From Senegalia massiliensis (GTDB taxonomy: Bacteria > Bacillota > Clostridia > Tissierellales > SIT17), in contig NZ_QXXA01000001.1 of assembly GCF_009911265.1 (NCBI RefSeq), positions 186,001 to 250,000 of the forward strand: DNA of 64,000 nt, read 5' to 3'. This document shows, piece by piece, positions 36,102 through 44,591 of this stretch. Position 1 is the stretch's first letter, and the number at the start of each line of letters is the position of its first letter. The notes below the pieces were generated by a model. That model saw only the letters and a program-made list of their open reading frames with translations, did not search any database and had not been told where the DNA came from. Both the position numbers and the translations under genes were made by a program.

Positions 36102-36620
36102 ATGGATATTTATGAGATAGCTATGAAAATGGAAAAAGAAGGAGAACAGTATTATAAAGAACAAATGAAGAAAACTGAAAGTAAAGGTATAAAGAATATC
36201 TTTAAAATGATGGCGGAAGATGAAAAAAAGCATTATGAAATAATAAAAAATATAAAAGAAAATTTTTTTGACTGTAATAGTGAGATTAATATGGAAGATG
36301 TAGATACAATTTTTAGTAAAAGGTTAGACAGGAATACTTCCTATGAAAATGAAACTAATGAAGATTTTCTTTATGCTAAAATAAATATTTCTGAGACAAT
36401 AAAAGCTTATAAACATGCTTTAGAGTTAGAGAAAGAGACAATAGATTTCTATCAAAAACAAGTAGATAATGCAAAAAATGAATGTGATAAGAAAATTTTT
36501 GAAAGATTAATAATTGAAGAAAAGAAACATTATCAAGCTATAGATAATATGATAGATCATGTAACAAAATCAGAAAGATGGTTAGAAGATGCTAGATTTA
36601 ATCATTTAGAAGATTTTTAA
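36102..36620 (+). CDS. Ferritin-like / rubrerythrin-family protein
   Basis: 172 residues behind a perfect AAGGAGG. Two pairs of helices carry the di-iron ligands: MEKEGEQYY with EDEKKHYEII in the first half, and ALELEKETIDFY with IEEKKHYQAI in the second, a clear internal repeat of Glu...ExxH. No rubredoxin domain (no CxxC pair) is attached. Probably an iron or oxidative-stress protein. Confidence 0.85.
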   Translation: MDIYEIAMKMEKEGEQYYKEQMKKTESKGIKNIFKMMAEDEKKHYEIIKNIKENFFDCNSEINMEDVDTIFSKRLDRNTSYENETNEDFLYAKINISETIKAYKHALELEKETIDFYQKQVDNAKNECDKKIFERLIIEEKKHYQAIDNMIDHVTKSERWLEDARFNHLEDF

Positions 36621-36650
36621 AAGACAAATCATTATGATTTGTCTTTTATT
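36619..36650. terminator. Bidirectional terminator between convergent genes
   Basis: Stem AAAAGACAAATC / GATTTGTCTTTT, perfect, with T run on the + strand. It overlaps the stop codons of the ferritin-like gene and of the small - strand gene. Confidence 0.87.
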
Positions 36651-36813
36651 TTTCTACATTATCTACCCATTCTTTGGCTTTCATTACTTGATCTAAACTA
36701 GGAATAGGAACTTTAGCTTCTCCTTCTTCGTGATGTATATCTGAAATTGCTTGTTTTGAACTAGGTTTTTCAAAACAAAATTTTTCTTTTTTACTTGAAA
36801 TTTGTTTTTTCAT
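36646..36813 (-). CDS. Small DUF3787-like protein
   Basis: 55 residues from an ATG at 36813 behind GAGGTGA. The N-terminus is basic (MKKQISSKKEKF) and the C-terminus VPIPSLDQVMKAKEWVDNVEK matches the end of the DUF3787 family found in Clostridia. Function unknown. It is too short for length-limited annotation, but the ribosome binding site, convergent terminator and family match make it a real gene. Confidence 0.75.
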   Translation of the reverse strand: MKKQISSKKEKFCFEKPSSKQAISDIHHEEGEAKVPIPSLDQVMKAKEWVDNVEK

Positions 36814-36848
36814 AATACTTCACCTCAATTATATTATTTCCCTATATG

Positions 36849-36857
36849 TGATATAAT
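36849..36857 (+). promoter_or_regulatory. Extended -10 promoter
   Basis: TGATATAAT, 28 bases before the start codon at 36885. Same extended -10 as at 25151, 37396, 38629 and 44592. Confidence 0.45.
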
Positions 36858-36884
36858 ATTTTATATATATTATGGAGGTATAGT

Positions 36885-37367
36885 ATGAAATTTAAAATAG
36901 AAAAAAATATTCCTAATAAATCTACTCATATAACTATTAAGAATTCAGAACAAGAACTATTATATGATATAGTAAAAGCTAATTATTTTAATAACAATAT
37001 TTTCACTTTTTTTGATCCAAAAGAAAAAGAAATTTTGACTATTAATATTCAGGATAATGTAAATAATCAAAAATTTAATATTTATAAAAAAGAAAATTTA
37101 ATAGGTAATATATTATATGACAGAATGTTATTTAGTCATAATTTTATAATCAATAAAGATAATAAAAGATATACATTAGAAGGTGACCCTTCTTCTATGG
37201 AATTTGAAATTTGGAATAATGATAAAAAAATAGCTAATATAAGTAAAAGAGCTATACTTTTATCTGAAGCATATGAAGTTGATACTATTTTATTAAATGA
37301 TGAATTGTTATTTATTTTTTCAGTAATTGTAACTATTGATTTTATTTTATTTGATATAGGAAATTAA
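36885..37367 (+). CDS. LURP-one-related (Tubby-like fold) protein
   Basis: 160 residues with ATGGAGGT ribosome binding site. Alternating short strands (KFKIEKN, LLYDIVKANY, FNIYKKENLIGNI, FIINKDNKRYTLEGDPSSMEFEIWN, KKIANISKR) with a final hydrophobic helix fit the LURP-one-related / phospholipid-scramblase-like fold, in which a C-terminal helix is buried in a beta barrel. Function unknown; cytoplasmic. Confidence 0.7.
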   Translation: MKFKIEKNIPNKSTHITIKNSEQELLYDIVKANYFNNNIFTFFDPKEKEILTINIQDNVNNQKFNIYKKENLIGNILYDRMLFSHNFIINKDNKRYTLEGDPSSMEFEIWNNDKKIANISKRAILLSEAYEVDTILLNDELLFIFSVIVTIDFILFDIGN

Positions 37368-37375
37368 AATCAATA

Positions 37376-37404
37376 TTGATTTTAGTTTTTAAATATGATA
37401 TAAT
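37376..37404 (+). promoter_or_regulatory. Strong promoter of the tRNA-Cys gene
   Basis: TTGATT (-35) and TATAAT (-10) with a 17-base spacer, and a TG one base ahead of the -10. About 25 bases separate the predicted start from the tRNA. Confidence 0.75.
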
Positions 37405-37434
37405 TTAACTTGTTGGACAATTAATATTATATAT

Positions 37435-37508
37435 GGCGGCATGGCCAAGTGGTAAGGCAGAGGACTGCAAATCCTTTATCCCCAGTTCAAATCTGGGTGC
37501 CGCCTCCA
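37435..37508 (+). tRNA. tRNA-Cys (GCA)
   Basis: Acceptor stem GGCGGCA (37435-37441) pairs with TGCCGCC (37498-37504), followed by discriminator T and encoded CCA (37506-37508). The anticodon stem GAGGA/TCCTT holds the loop CTGCAAA with anticodon GCA. T arm CCCAG-TTCAAAT-CTGGG. A complete, isolated tRNA gene with its own promoter and terminator. Confidence 0.96.
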
Positions 37509-37522
37509 TTTTAACTATTTTA

Positions 37523-37571
37523 AACTCTTGATAGCATTATTGCATATAATGCTATCAAGAGTTATTTTTAT
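37523..37571 (+). terminator. Terminator of tRNA-Cys
   Basis: Perfect 18-bp stem AACTCTTGATAGCATTAT and complement, five-base loop, then ATTTTTATTT. Confidence 0.92.
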
Positions 37572-37628
37572 TTGAAAATTTATTACAGTAATAATTCCTT
37601 GTAATTGAATATAATGTATATTAATAAT

Positions 37629-37658
37629 TGAATAACAGTAATCATTAAACATATACTA
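37629..37658 (+). promoter_or_regulatory. Possible sigma-F/sigma-G promoter of ytxC
   Basis: TGAATA (37629-37634) and TATACTA (37652-37658) with 17 bases between resemble the forespore-type promoter (TGHATA-N17/18-CATACTA), with one change in the -10. The start codon is 27 bases downstream. Confidence 0.4.
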
Positions 37659-37684
37659 CTATTACAGTAGAAAGGAGTGAGAAG

Positions 37685-38581
37685 ATGTACTGTTTAACTA
37701 TTGAGTATAACAGTGGAATTTGTGATATTTTTAATATTTTAAACAATAAAGTTAAAATGATAGATAGTATAACTGATGTTAAAAAAATATATAATAAAAT
37801 AGGTGAATTATCAAAAATCAGTTATTTTATAGATGAAAAAGAAAATGAAGAATATATAAAAAAAATTATAAATGATAATATAGCTAGTGAATTATCAGAT
37901 TTAATTTTAAAAAATTATCAATTTCATATGATTAAAAAAGAATTAGCAAATAAAGATATTTACTTTAAAGATGCTGATATAGATAATATATGTAATAAAA
38001 GCTTATATTATATAGAAAAAGAATATAAAGATTATAATTTAATAAAACCTAGATTAAGCAAAAGGTCAAAAATTAATAAATTATTATTGGATTATTTAAG
38101 TCAAAATAATTGTATTAATATTGAAGGTTTTATAAATTTTAGATTAAAATTTTTAAGACGTTTTATAAAAAATACAGTTGATGATATAATACAAGAGTTT
38201 ATATTAGAAAAAGAATTTGAAGATTTTATAAATATGTTAAAATATTTTATGGAAATTCAAACTCCTAAATTTGAAATAGTGAATATATTTTTTGTGAAAA
38301 ATGGATATTTATTATATGATAATAATATGAAAATCATTGATAATAATTACCTTAAGCAAATTGCTGATGAGATGGAATATAATGAAATGGGATATGATGA
38401 TCTTCTAATAAGTTCACTTATAACAATTGCTCCTAAGAAGGTGATTGTACATTTAGGGAATCGAAAAGAAGATGATGTAATACAAATAATAAAAAGTTTA
38501 TTTGATGATAATGTACTAATATGTGAAGGTTGTAATTTATGTAGAATAGATCAAAAAATTGATATTCATAAGCAACATTAA
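37685..38581 (+). CDS. ytxC: YtxC-family sporulation protein
   Basis: 298 residues behind AAAGGAGTG. The segment INIEGFINFRLKFLRRFIKNTVDDIIQEFILEKEFEDFINMLKYFMEIQTPK, abbreviated here to its key parts IEGFINFRLK and FINMLKYFMEIQ, and the final LITIAPKKVIVH strand are typical of the YtxC family. Cys residues near the end (CEGCNLC) are shared with many members. It is found in spore formers, next to thrS as in Bacillus subtilis; the molecular function is unknown. Confidence 0.85.
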   Translation: MYCLTIEYNSGICDIFNILNNKVKMIDSITDVKKIYNKIGELSKISYFIDEKENEEYIKKIINDNIASELSDLILKNYQFHMIKKELANKDIYFKDADIDNICNKSLYYIEKEYKDYNLIKPRLSKRSKINKLLLDYLSQNNCINIEGFINFRLKFLRRFIKNTVDDIIQEFILEKEFEDFINMLKYFMEIQTPKFEIVNIFFVKNGYLLYDNNMKIIDNNYLKQIADEMEYNEMGYDDLLISSLITIAPKKVIVHLGNRKEDDVIQIIKSLFDDNVLICEGCNLCRIDQKIDIHKQH

Positions 38582-38615
38582 AAAAACTTCTAAAGTATAC
38601 TTTAGAAGTTTTTTT
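38580..38615 (+). terminator. Terminator of ytxC
   Basis: Perfect stem AAAAAACTTCTAAAGTA / TACTTTAGAAGTTTTTT with T run, starting at the stop codon. Confidence 0.9.
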
Positions 38616-38628
38616 AATTAGATAAATA

Positions 38629-38637
38629 TGATATAAT
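38629..38637 (+). promoter_or_regulatory. Extended -10 promoter of the DUF445 gene
   Basis: TGATATAAT, 34 bases before the start codon at 38671; no convincing -35. Confidence 0.45.
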
Positions 38638-38670
38638 AGCATGGTTAACATAAAGATGAGGTGAATTTAA

Positions 38671-39276
38671 ATGGCAATATTAGAGATATTAACAATGATG
38701 ATAATAGGAGGGACTATAGGTTGGCTTACCAATATAGTAGCAATTAAATTACTTTTTAGACCTTTGTATCCTATAAATATTCCTATAATTAACTTTAAAA
38801 TACAAGGTCTAATACCAAAAAGAAAAGATGAAGTAGCTAAGAGTATTGGTTTAGTAGTTGAAGAGGAACTTTTATCTATTCATGAAATAATTGATAGAGT
38901 AATAGAAGAAGATGATATATACAAAATAAAAATTAAAATTATGCAAAAAGTGAATGAAATAGTAGATAAAAAAATGCCTTCTATTATCCCTTCTACGGTA
39001 AAGAAGATGATATTAAGTTATGTAAATGATTTTATCGCAAAAGAAGGAGATAAAACAATAAAGGAATTAATTGATGAAATGATTGATAAAACAATTGAAA
39101 AAGTAAAAATATCAGAAATTGTAGAAGATAAAATAAATAATTATGAAATACAAAAGGTTGAAGAAATAATTATATCAATTGCAAAAAAAGAATTGAAGCA
39201 TATAGAAATATTAGGAGGGATATTAGGATTATTGATAGGAGCTATACAAGGAATATTAGTATTTTTTGTATTTTAA
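38671..39276 (+). CDS. DUF445 family membrane protein (YheB-like)
   Basis: 201 residues. The N-terminal helix with GGTIGWLTNIVAIKLLFRP is the diagnostic DUF445 signature, followed by the QGLIPKRKDEVAKSIG motif. A long, helical, charged middle ends in a second membrane helix (GGILGLLIGAIQGILVFFVF). Homologues are shorter or longer versions of YheB, a spore-associated protein in Bacillus; the role is unknown. Placed just ahead of the thrS promoter. Confidence 0.9.
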   Translation: MAILEILTMMIIGGTIGWLTNIVAIKLLFRPLYPINIPIINFKIQGLIPKRKDEVAKSIGLVVEEELLSIHEIIDRVIEEDDIYKIKIKIMQKVNEIVDKKMPSIIPSTVKKMILSYVNDFIAKEGDKTIKELIDEMIDKTIEKVKISEIVEDKINNYEIQKVEEIIISIAKKELKHIEILGGILGLLIGAIQGILVFFVF

Positions 39277-39286
39277 ATAAAAAACA

Positions 39287-39315
39287 TTGACAATTAACAT
39301 AGGATGTTGTATAAT
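39287..39315 (+). promoter_or_regulatory. Consensus sigma-A promoter of thrS
   Basis: TTGACA (39287-39292) and TATAAT (39310-39315) with an exact 17-base spacer; a perfect consensus promoter. Confidence 0.85.
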
Positions 39316-39329
39316 GTTATAAATATATT

Positions 39330-39556
39330 TATAATAACTTTGAAAGGTCGAGTAAATTGAAAACAGTTTAAAGAGAGGAAATACAATAGCTGTAAGTGTT
39401 TCTAAATATGTTCAATTGAAAACTAACCTGGAGTTGAATCTGAACCATTAGGCTAAAGATTTCCGCTAATCACGTTAAGATTTTAAAGTAAAAACAAGGG
39501 TGGAACCGCGAATATACCTCGCCCCTAGAGTATTCTAGGAGTGAGGTTTTTTATTT
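39330..39556 (+). promoter_or_regulatory. T-box leader (tRNA-Thr) controlling thrS
   Basis: Core AAGGGTGGAACCGCG at 39496-39510, then a terminator stem (CCTCGCCCCTAGA / TCTAGGAGTGAGG, one mismatch) with T run to 39556. The specifier context is GAAA-ACT-AACCTGGAG; ACT (39422-39424) codes for threonine, in agreement with the downstream gene. Confidence 0.93.
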
Positions 39557-39586
39557 TTTAAAACAAAATTATAAGGAGGAATAGAT

Positions 39587-41494
39587 ATGGCAAATATAAA
39601 AATTAGTTTACCGGATAATTCTATAAAAGAATATGAAGAAAAAGTAACTCCTTTACAAGTTGCAAAAGGTATTAGTGAAGGACTTGCAAGAGTTGTAACT
39701 GGTGCAAAGGTTAATGACAAATTAGTTGGTCTTAATGAAGAAATAACTAGAGATGCTGATTTAGTATTATTAAAATTTAATGATGAGGGTGGAGATGAAG
39801 TATTTAGACATACTAGTGCTCATATATTAGCAAATGCAGTTAAAAAATTATACCCTGACACTAAGCTAGCAATTGGACCTGCAATAAAAGATGGATTTTA
39901 TTATGATTTTGATACTGATCATAAATTCACTCCAGAAGATTTAGAAAAAATAGAAAAAGAAATGAAAAAAATAGTAAAACAAGATTTACCTATGGAAAAG
40001 TTTGTTTTACCAAGAGAAGAAGCTATTGAATTTCTAAGAGAACAAGGTGAAGATTATAAGATAGAGTTAGTTGAAGATTTACCAGAAGATGAAGAAATAT
40101 CTTTTTATAAACAAGGAGACTTTGTAGATTTATGTAGAGGTCCACATTTACCAAGCACAAAAAAAGTTAAAGCTTTTAAATTACTAAATATAGCAGGTGC
40201 ATATTGGAGAGGCGATGAAAAGAATAAAATGCTTCAAAGAATATATGGGACTTCTTTTGAAAAGAAAAAAGATTTAGATGCATATATTGAACGTATGGAA
40301 GAAGCTAAGAAAAGAGACCATAGAAAATTAGGAAAAGAATTGGGTCTATTTACTATATTAGAAGAAGGTCCTGGATTTCCATTCTTCTTACCAAAAGGAA
40401 CAGAACTTAAAAATACCCTTTTAGATTATTGGAGAGATCTTCATAAGAGAAAAGACTATGTTGAAATAGAAACTCCTCTTATTCTAAATAGGAAACTATG
40501 GGAGACTTCTGGTCATTGGAATCATTATAGAGAAAATATGTATACAGTTAAAATTGATGAGGAAGACTATGCTATAAAGCCTATGAACTGTCCAGGTGGA
40601 ATGCTTGTCTATAAAAATGATCTTCATTCTTATAGAGATTTTCCAATGAGAGTAGCTGAAATTGGTAGAGTTCATAGACATGAACTATCAGGTGTTTTAC
40701 ATGGACTTATGAGAGTTCGTGCCTTTACTCAAGATGATGCTCATATATTTATGTTACCATCACAAATAAAAGAGGAAATAAAAAATGTAGTTAGAAAAAT
40801 TGATGAAATATATACTACTTTTGATTTTAAATATAATATTGAATTATCTACTAGACCTGAAAATTCAATGGGAACTGAAGAAGATTGGAATATGGCTGAG
40901 ACTGCTTTAAGAGATGCATTAGAAGAACTTGAAGTAGATTATATTTTAAATGAAGGTGATGGAGCTTTTTATGGACCTAAAATAGATTTTCATTTAGAAG
41001 ATGCCATAGGAAGAACATGGCAATGTGGTACTATTCAATTAGATTTCCAACTTCCTCAAAGATTTGATTTAACATATATAGGTGATGATGGAGATAAGCA
41101 TAGACCAATAGTGATTCATACTGCTGCTTTTGGTAGCATTGAGAGATTTATCGGAATACTAATAGAACATTTTGCTGGTAAATTCCCTACTTGGTTAGCT
41201 CCAGTTCAAGCAACTATACTTCCTATATCTGATAAATTTAATGATTATGGTAATAAGATAATGAAAGAACTTAGAAGAAAAGGTATAAAGGTAGAATTAG
41301 ATGATAGATCAGAAAAGATAGGATATAAGATAAGAGAATCACAGTTACAACAAATTCCTTATATGCTTGTTATAGGTGAAAAGGAAGAAAATGAAGGTAA
41401 AGTTTCAGTTCGTTCAAGAGAAAAAGGAGATACTGGAGCTATAAAAGTGGAAGAGTTTATAGATATGATTACAAAAGAAGTAGAAGAAAAATAA
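39587..41494 (+). CDS. thrS: Threonyl-tRNA synthetase
   Basis: 635 residues. An N-terminal TGS domain (about 1-62), the editing domain with HTSAHILANAVKKL (HxxxH), and a class II catalytic core with MNCPGGML, the RVHRHELSG motif 2 and a final anticodon-binding domain (LDDRSEKIGYKIRESQ). It charges tRNA-Thr. Ribosome binding site AAGGAGGA. It is a single-gene operon under the T-box and ends at a bidirectional terminator. Confidence 0.98.
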   Translation: MANIKISLPDNSIKEYEEKVTPLQVAKGISEGLARVVTGAKVNDKLVGLNEEITRDADLVLLKFNDEGGDEVFRHTSAHILANAVKKLYPDTKLAIGPAIKDGFYYDFDTDHKFTPEDLEKIEKEMKKIVKQDLPMEKFVLPREEAIEFLREQGEDYKIELVEDLPEDEEISFYKQGDFVDLCRGPHLPSTKKVKAFKLLNIAGAYWRGDEKNKMLQRIYGTSFEKKKDLDAYIERMEEAKKRDHRKLGKELGLFTILEEGPGFPFFLPKGTELKNTLLDYWRDLHKRKDYVEIETPLILNRKLWETSGHWNHYRENMYTVKIDEEDYAIKPMNCPGGMLVYKNDLHSYRDFPMRVAEIGRVHRHELSGVLHGLMRVRAFTQDDAHIFMLPSQIKEEIKNVVRKIDEIYTTFDFKYNIELSTRPENSMGTEEDWNMAETALRDALEELEVDYILNEGDGAFYGPKIDFHLEDAIGRTWQCGTIQLDFQLPQRFDLTYIGDDGDKHRPIVIHTAAFGSIERFIGILIEHFAGKFPTWLAPVQATILPISDKFNDYGNKIMKELRRKGIKVELDDRSEKIGYKIRESQLQQIPYMLVIGEKEENEGKVSVRSREKGDTGAIKVEEFIDMITKEVEEK

Positions 41495-41532
41495 AGCTAA
41501 TTAAAGGCACCTTGGGGTGTCTTTAGTTAGCT
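41495..41532. terminator. Bidirectional terminator between thrS and the FtsH-like gene
   Basis: Seventeen-base arms, AGCTAATTAAAGGCACC and GGTGTCTTTAGTTAGCT, pair throughout with two G-T pairs. It contains the - strand stop codon at 41523-41525. Confidence 0.88.
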
Positions 41533-43079
41533 GTTTTACTTAAATTATCTTTTTTATTTAAAAGTATATCTAATTGTTCTTTATCCATAGTTTCTTTTTC
41601 TAAAAGATAATTTGCAACTTCTTTTAAAATATGTTCATTGTTTCTTATTATATCTAGTGCTTTAGAATAACAATCTTCCATTATTGTTTTAACCTCAGTA
41701 TTAATCGTATCAATAGAGTATCTTATGTGAGTTTCATCAATTGATATATTACCTAAGGAACTCATTCCATAATTACATACCATATTATTAGCTAATTTAG
41801 TAGCCTTTTTTAAGTCATTTTGAGCACCTGTGGTTACTTCATCGAAACAAATTTTTTCTGCGGCTCTTCCTGCTAATAATACTATTATTTTATTATATAA
41901 CTCTTGTTGAGTAAGTAAATATCTTTCTTCATCTGGGAAATTTAAAACATAACCTAGGGCTTCACCTCGAGGAACTATAGAAATTTTTTGTATCATATCT
42001 GAATTTAATAGTTTTCCTACAATTGCATGGCCAGCTTCATGATGTGCTACTATATTTCTTTCCTTTTTTAAAACAGTAGGATGTTTTACTTCCAGTCCAG
42101 CTACTACTCTTTCTATTGCTGCATTAAAATCGATATTATCTATTTTTTTCTTTTTGTTTCTCACTGCAATTATAGCGGCTTCATTAGCAATACTCGCAAG
42201 TTGAGCACCTGTAAATCCATGAGTTTTTCTTGATAAATCACCAATATTTACAGACTTATCAATTGGTTTATTTTTAATATGAACATTAAAAATATCTTCT
42301 CTTGCCTTCAAATTTGGATTTCCTATATATATATGTCTATCAAATCTACCAGGTCTAAGTAGTGCTTCATCTAATAAATCTAATCTATTTGTTGCTCCTA
42401 TTATTATGACTGTAGATTTATCACTAAATCCGTCCATTTCCACTAACAACTGGTTTAGGGTTTGGTCTTTTTCATTATTACTATCCATATTCCTTTTACA
42501 CCCTATAGCATCAATTTCATCTATGAATATTATTGTAGGAGAATCTTTTCTAGCTTTTTCAAAAAGTCCCCTTATTCTTTTTGCTCCTACCCCTACGTAC
42601 TTTTCAACAAATTCTGAACCACTTGAGTATAAAAAAGTTGAATTTGTTTCACCGGCAACTGCCTTAGCAAGAAGAGTTTTTCCAGTTCCTGGAGGTCCGT
42701 GGAACAAGATTCCATTTGGGATTTTAGCTCCCATTTTATGAAACTTTTCCGAATCATTTATAAAATCAATAATCTCTTGCATTTCTTCTTTTACTTCTTC
42801 TAAACCTGCAACATCTTTAAAAGAAACATTTGGTCTATTTTTCTTAGAAAAATTATCATCTGATTTTTTATCAGAGTTTATAGAAGCCATAACTAATTGT
42901 CTATCCCCATTTGATTTTTTGTAATAGAAAAACATAGAACCAGTTACGAGCCATATGAAAATTCTTTCACCTATTTTGAGGTTTGAAATATTTATTGATC
43001 TAAAAAGTGTATCATATAATAAGATGAAAGAAATTATTGTTAAAGAGACTAAGCATATTTTAAATAATTTATTTTTCAA
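41523..43079 (-). CDS. Short FtsH-type membrane AAA protease
   Basis: 518 residues. Walker A GPPGTGKT (128-135), Walker B IIFIDEIDAIG, the SRH ATNRLDLLDEALLRPGRFDR (key part LLRPGRFDR) and the zinc motif H347-E-A-G-H351 are all intact, so it should be an active ATP-dependent metalloprotease. Two membrane helices (about 5-22 and 38-53) are separated by only about 15 residues, where normal FtsH has a large extracytoplasmic domain. It is therefore a paralogue of compact form. Probably degrades membrane proteins; targets unknown. Confidence 0.92.
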   Translation of the reverse strand: MKNKLFKICLVSLTIISFILLYDTLFRSINISNLKIGERIFIWLVTGSMFFYYKKSNGDRQLVMASINSDKKSDDNFSKKNRPNVSFKDVAGLEEVKEEMQEIIDFINDSEKFHKMGAKIPNGILFHGPPGTGKTLLAKAVAGETNSTFLYSSGSEFVEKYVGVGAKRIRGLFEKARKDSPTIIFIDEIDAIGCKRNMDSNNEKDQTLNQLLVEMDGFSDKSTVIIIGATNRLDLLDEALLRPGRFDRHIYIGNPNLKAREDIFNVHIKNKPIDKSVNIGDLSRKTHGFTGAQLASIANEAAIIAVRNKKKKIDNIDFNAAIERVVAGLEVKHPTVLKKERNIVAHHEAGHAIVGKLLNSDMIQKISIVPRGEALGYVLNFPDEERYLLTQQELYNKIIVLLAGRAAEKICFDEVTTGAQNDLKKATKLANNMVCNYGMSSLGNISIDETHIRYSIDTINTEVKTIMEDCYSKALDIIRNNEHILKEVANYLLEKETMDKEQLDILLNKKDNLSKTAN

Positions 43080-43195
43080 GTTATCTCCGCCTTTATATAA
43101 TTTTGTAATAATAGTTTAACCAATTAGTATTGTAATATTAGAAATAATTAACTATAGATAATGGTATTATATAGAAGTATATTTTTATAAATCTC

Positions 43196-43224
43196 TTGAC
43201 ATTTCGAAATTAATCACATATAAT
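43196..43224 (+). promoter_or_regulatory. Consensus sigma-A promoter of infC-rpmI-rplT
   Basis: TTGACA (43196-43201) and TATAAT (43219-43224), spacer 17; perfect consensus. Confidence 0.85.
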
Positions 43225-43230
43225 GTAATA

Positions 43231-43366
43231 GAAAACAAAGTAGAAGTTTCCGCTTCTCACCTTATGGCTTTAAGCTTATTAGGTTAATAGAACAAAAAAC
43301 ATTTAGGGATATTTATGTTTTTTTCTATTTATGAGAAAGCGGAGTTCAAAGAACTCGCTTTTTTTA
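43231..43366 (+). promoter_or_regulatory. L20-type autoregulatory leader of infC-rpmI-rplT
   Basis: A 135-base leader ends in a terminator (AAAGCGGAGTTC / GAACTCGCTTT with a bulged G, then T run, about 43336-43366). The early segment CCGCTTCTCA (43250-43259) is complementary to TGAGAAAGCGG (43332-43342), which is the 5' arm of that terminator, so the two structures are exclusive. This is the plan of the known L20 leader, in which ribosomal protein L20 favours termination. Confidence 0.75.
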
Positions 43367-43397
43367 TGTGTTTAAATTAAATAGGAGGTGCCTTGAT

Positions 43398-43907
43398 ATT
43401 AAAGAACTTCAAATTAACGAGCAAATTAGAGACAGAGAAGTAAGACTTATTGATTCCAATGGTGATCAAGTAGGAGTTGTTCCTGTTAAAAAAGCTCAAG
43501 CTATTGCTTATGACAGGAAGCTAGATCTTGTAAAAGTAGCTCCAAATGCTAAACCACCAGTTTGCAGAGTAATGGACTACGGTAAGTACAAATATGAACA
43601 AGCTAAAAAAGAAAAAGAAGCTAAGAAAAATCAAAAAACTATTAACATAAAAGAAATAAGACTTACACCAAGAATAGAAGAACATGACCTTAATGTTAAA
43701 AGTAGTAAAGCAATCAAATTTCTTGAAAACGGAGATAAAGTAAAAGTTACAGTTAGGTTTAGAGGAAGAGAGCTTGGACATACAGAAGTTGGAAAAGAAG
43801 TACTTGGACAATTTGCTGAATTGACTTCTGAAGTAGGAGTTATAGATAAAAAAGCTAAAATGGAAGGTAGAAACATGGTAATGTTTTTATCTCCAAAAGA
43901 GTTATAA
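43398..43907 (+). CDS. infC: Translation initiation factor IF-3, ATT start
   Basis: 169 residues. Start is placed at ATT 43398, 7 bases after AGGAGGTG. An in-frame GTG at 43368 would put the ribosome binding site inside the gene. An ATT start is well known for infC, since IF-3 itself rejects such codons and so limits its own synthesis. The protein (INEQIRDREVRLIDSNGDQVG, here abbreviated INEQIR, then VCRVMDYGKYKYEQ and KVTVRFRGRE) is a clear IF-3. First gene of the infC-rpmI-rplT operon. Confidence 0.97.
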   Translation: MKELQINEQIRDREVRLIDSNGDQVGVVPVKKAQAIAYDRKLDLVKVAPNAKPPVCRVMDYGKYKYEQAKKEKEAKKNQKTINIKEIRLTPRIEEHDLNVKSSKAIKFLENGDKVKVTVRFRGRELGHTEVGKEVLGQFAELTSEVGVIDKKAKMEGRNMVMFLSPKEL

Positions 43908-43925
43908 TCGAGAGGAGGAAATAGC

Positions 43926-44123
43926 ATGCCAAAAATGAAAACTCATAGAGGAGCAGCTAAAAGATTTAAGAAAACAGGTAAAGGTAAGATAAAAAGATGG
44001 AGTAACTATACAAGTCATATCTTAGGTAAAAAATCTTCAAAAAGAAAAAGACAATTAAGAAAAGAAAAGATAATGGACAATAGTGATCAAAAGAGAATAG
44101 AAAAGTTATTACCATACAAATAG
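43926..44123 (+). CDS. rpmI: 50S ribosomal protein L35
   Basis: 65 residues, highly basic, with the family N-terminus [21 protein letters not shown]. Assembles early into the 50S subunit. GAGAGGAGG ribosome binding site 18 bases after infC. Confidence 0.98.
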   Translation: MPKMKTHRGAAKRFKKTGKGKIKRWSNYTSHILGKKSSKRKRQLRKEKIMDNSDQKRIEKLLPYK

Positions 44124-44152
44124 AAGAGGATAGTTAAAAGGAGGTTTTTAGA

Positions 44153-44506
44153 ATGGCAAGAGTTAAAAAAGCAATGAATGCTAAAAAGAAACATAAAAAA
44201 GTATTAAAACTTGCGAAAGGATATTATGGGGCAAAAAGTAGATTGTTCAAACCTGCAAATCAAGCAGTTATGAGAGCCCTTAGATCAGCATATATTGGAC
44301 GTAAATTAAGAAAAAGAGATTTTAGAAAACTTTGGATTACAAGAATAAATGCTGCTGCAAGAATGAATGGTTTATCTTATAGTAAATTTATAAATGGATT
44401 AAAGAAGTCTAATATAGATATAAATAGAAAAATGCTTTCTGAAATGGCAATTTATGATCCAGAAGGATTTAAATCATTAGTAGAAACAGCAAAAGAAAAT
44501 ATATAA
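44153..44506 (+). CDS. rplT: 50S ribosomal protein L20
   Basis: 117 residues, with [21 protein letters not shown] (key part YYGAKSRLF) and [16 protein letters not shown], the L20 signatures. Needed for early 50S assembly and, in Firmicutes, the repressor of this operon through the infC leader. AAGGAGG ribosome binding site. Confidence 0.98.
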   Translation: MARVKKAMNAKKKHKKVLKLAKGYYGAKSRLFKPANQAVMRALRSAYIGRKLRKRDFRKLWITRINAAARMNGLSYSKFINGLKKSNIDINRKMLSEMAIYDPEGFKSLVETAKENI

Positions 44507-44509
44507 GAT

Positions 44510-44540
44510 AAAAGTTCCGATTACCGGAGCTTTTATTTTT
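44510..44540 (+). terminator. Terminator of the infC operon
   Basis: Stem AAAAGTTCCG / CGGAGCTTTT with one T-G pair, then ATTTTTG; three bases after the rplT stop. Confidence 0.85.
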
Positions 44541-44591
44541 GATTTTTTTAGGCTATAATACATTTTGTTACTTTTACTCTTAAACTTAAAA

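Noticed and set aside
43368-43397. Extended infC start at GTG 43368
   Set aside because: The AGGAGGTG ribosome binding site would be inside the coding region, and the ATT at 43398 is the known type of infC start.
43521-43927. Overlapping minus-strand frames opposite infC
   Set aside because: They mirror the lysine-rich codons of infC as phenylalanine- and serine-rich runs, a typical antisense artefact.
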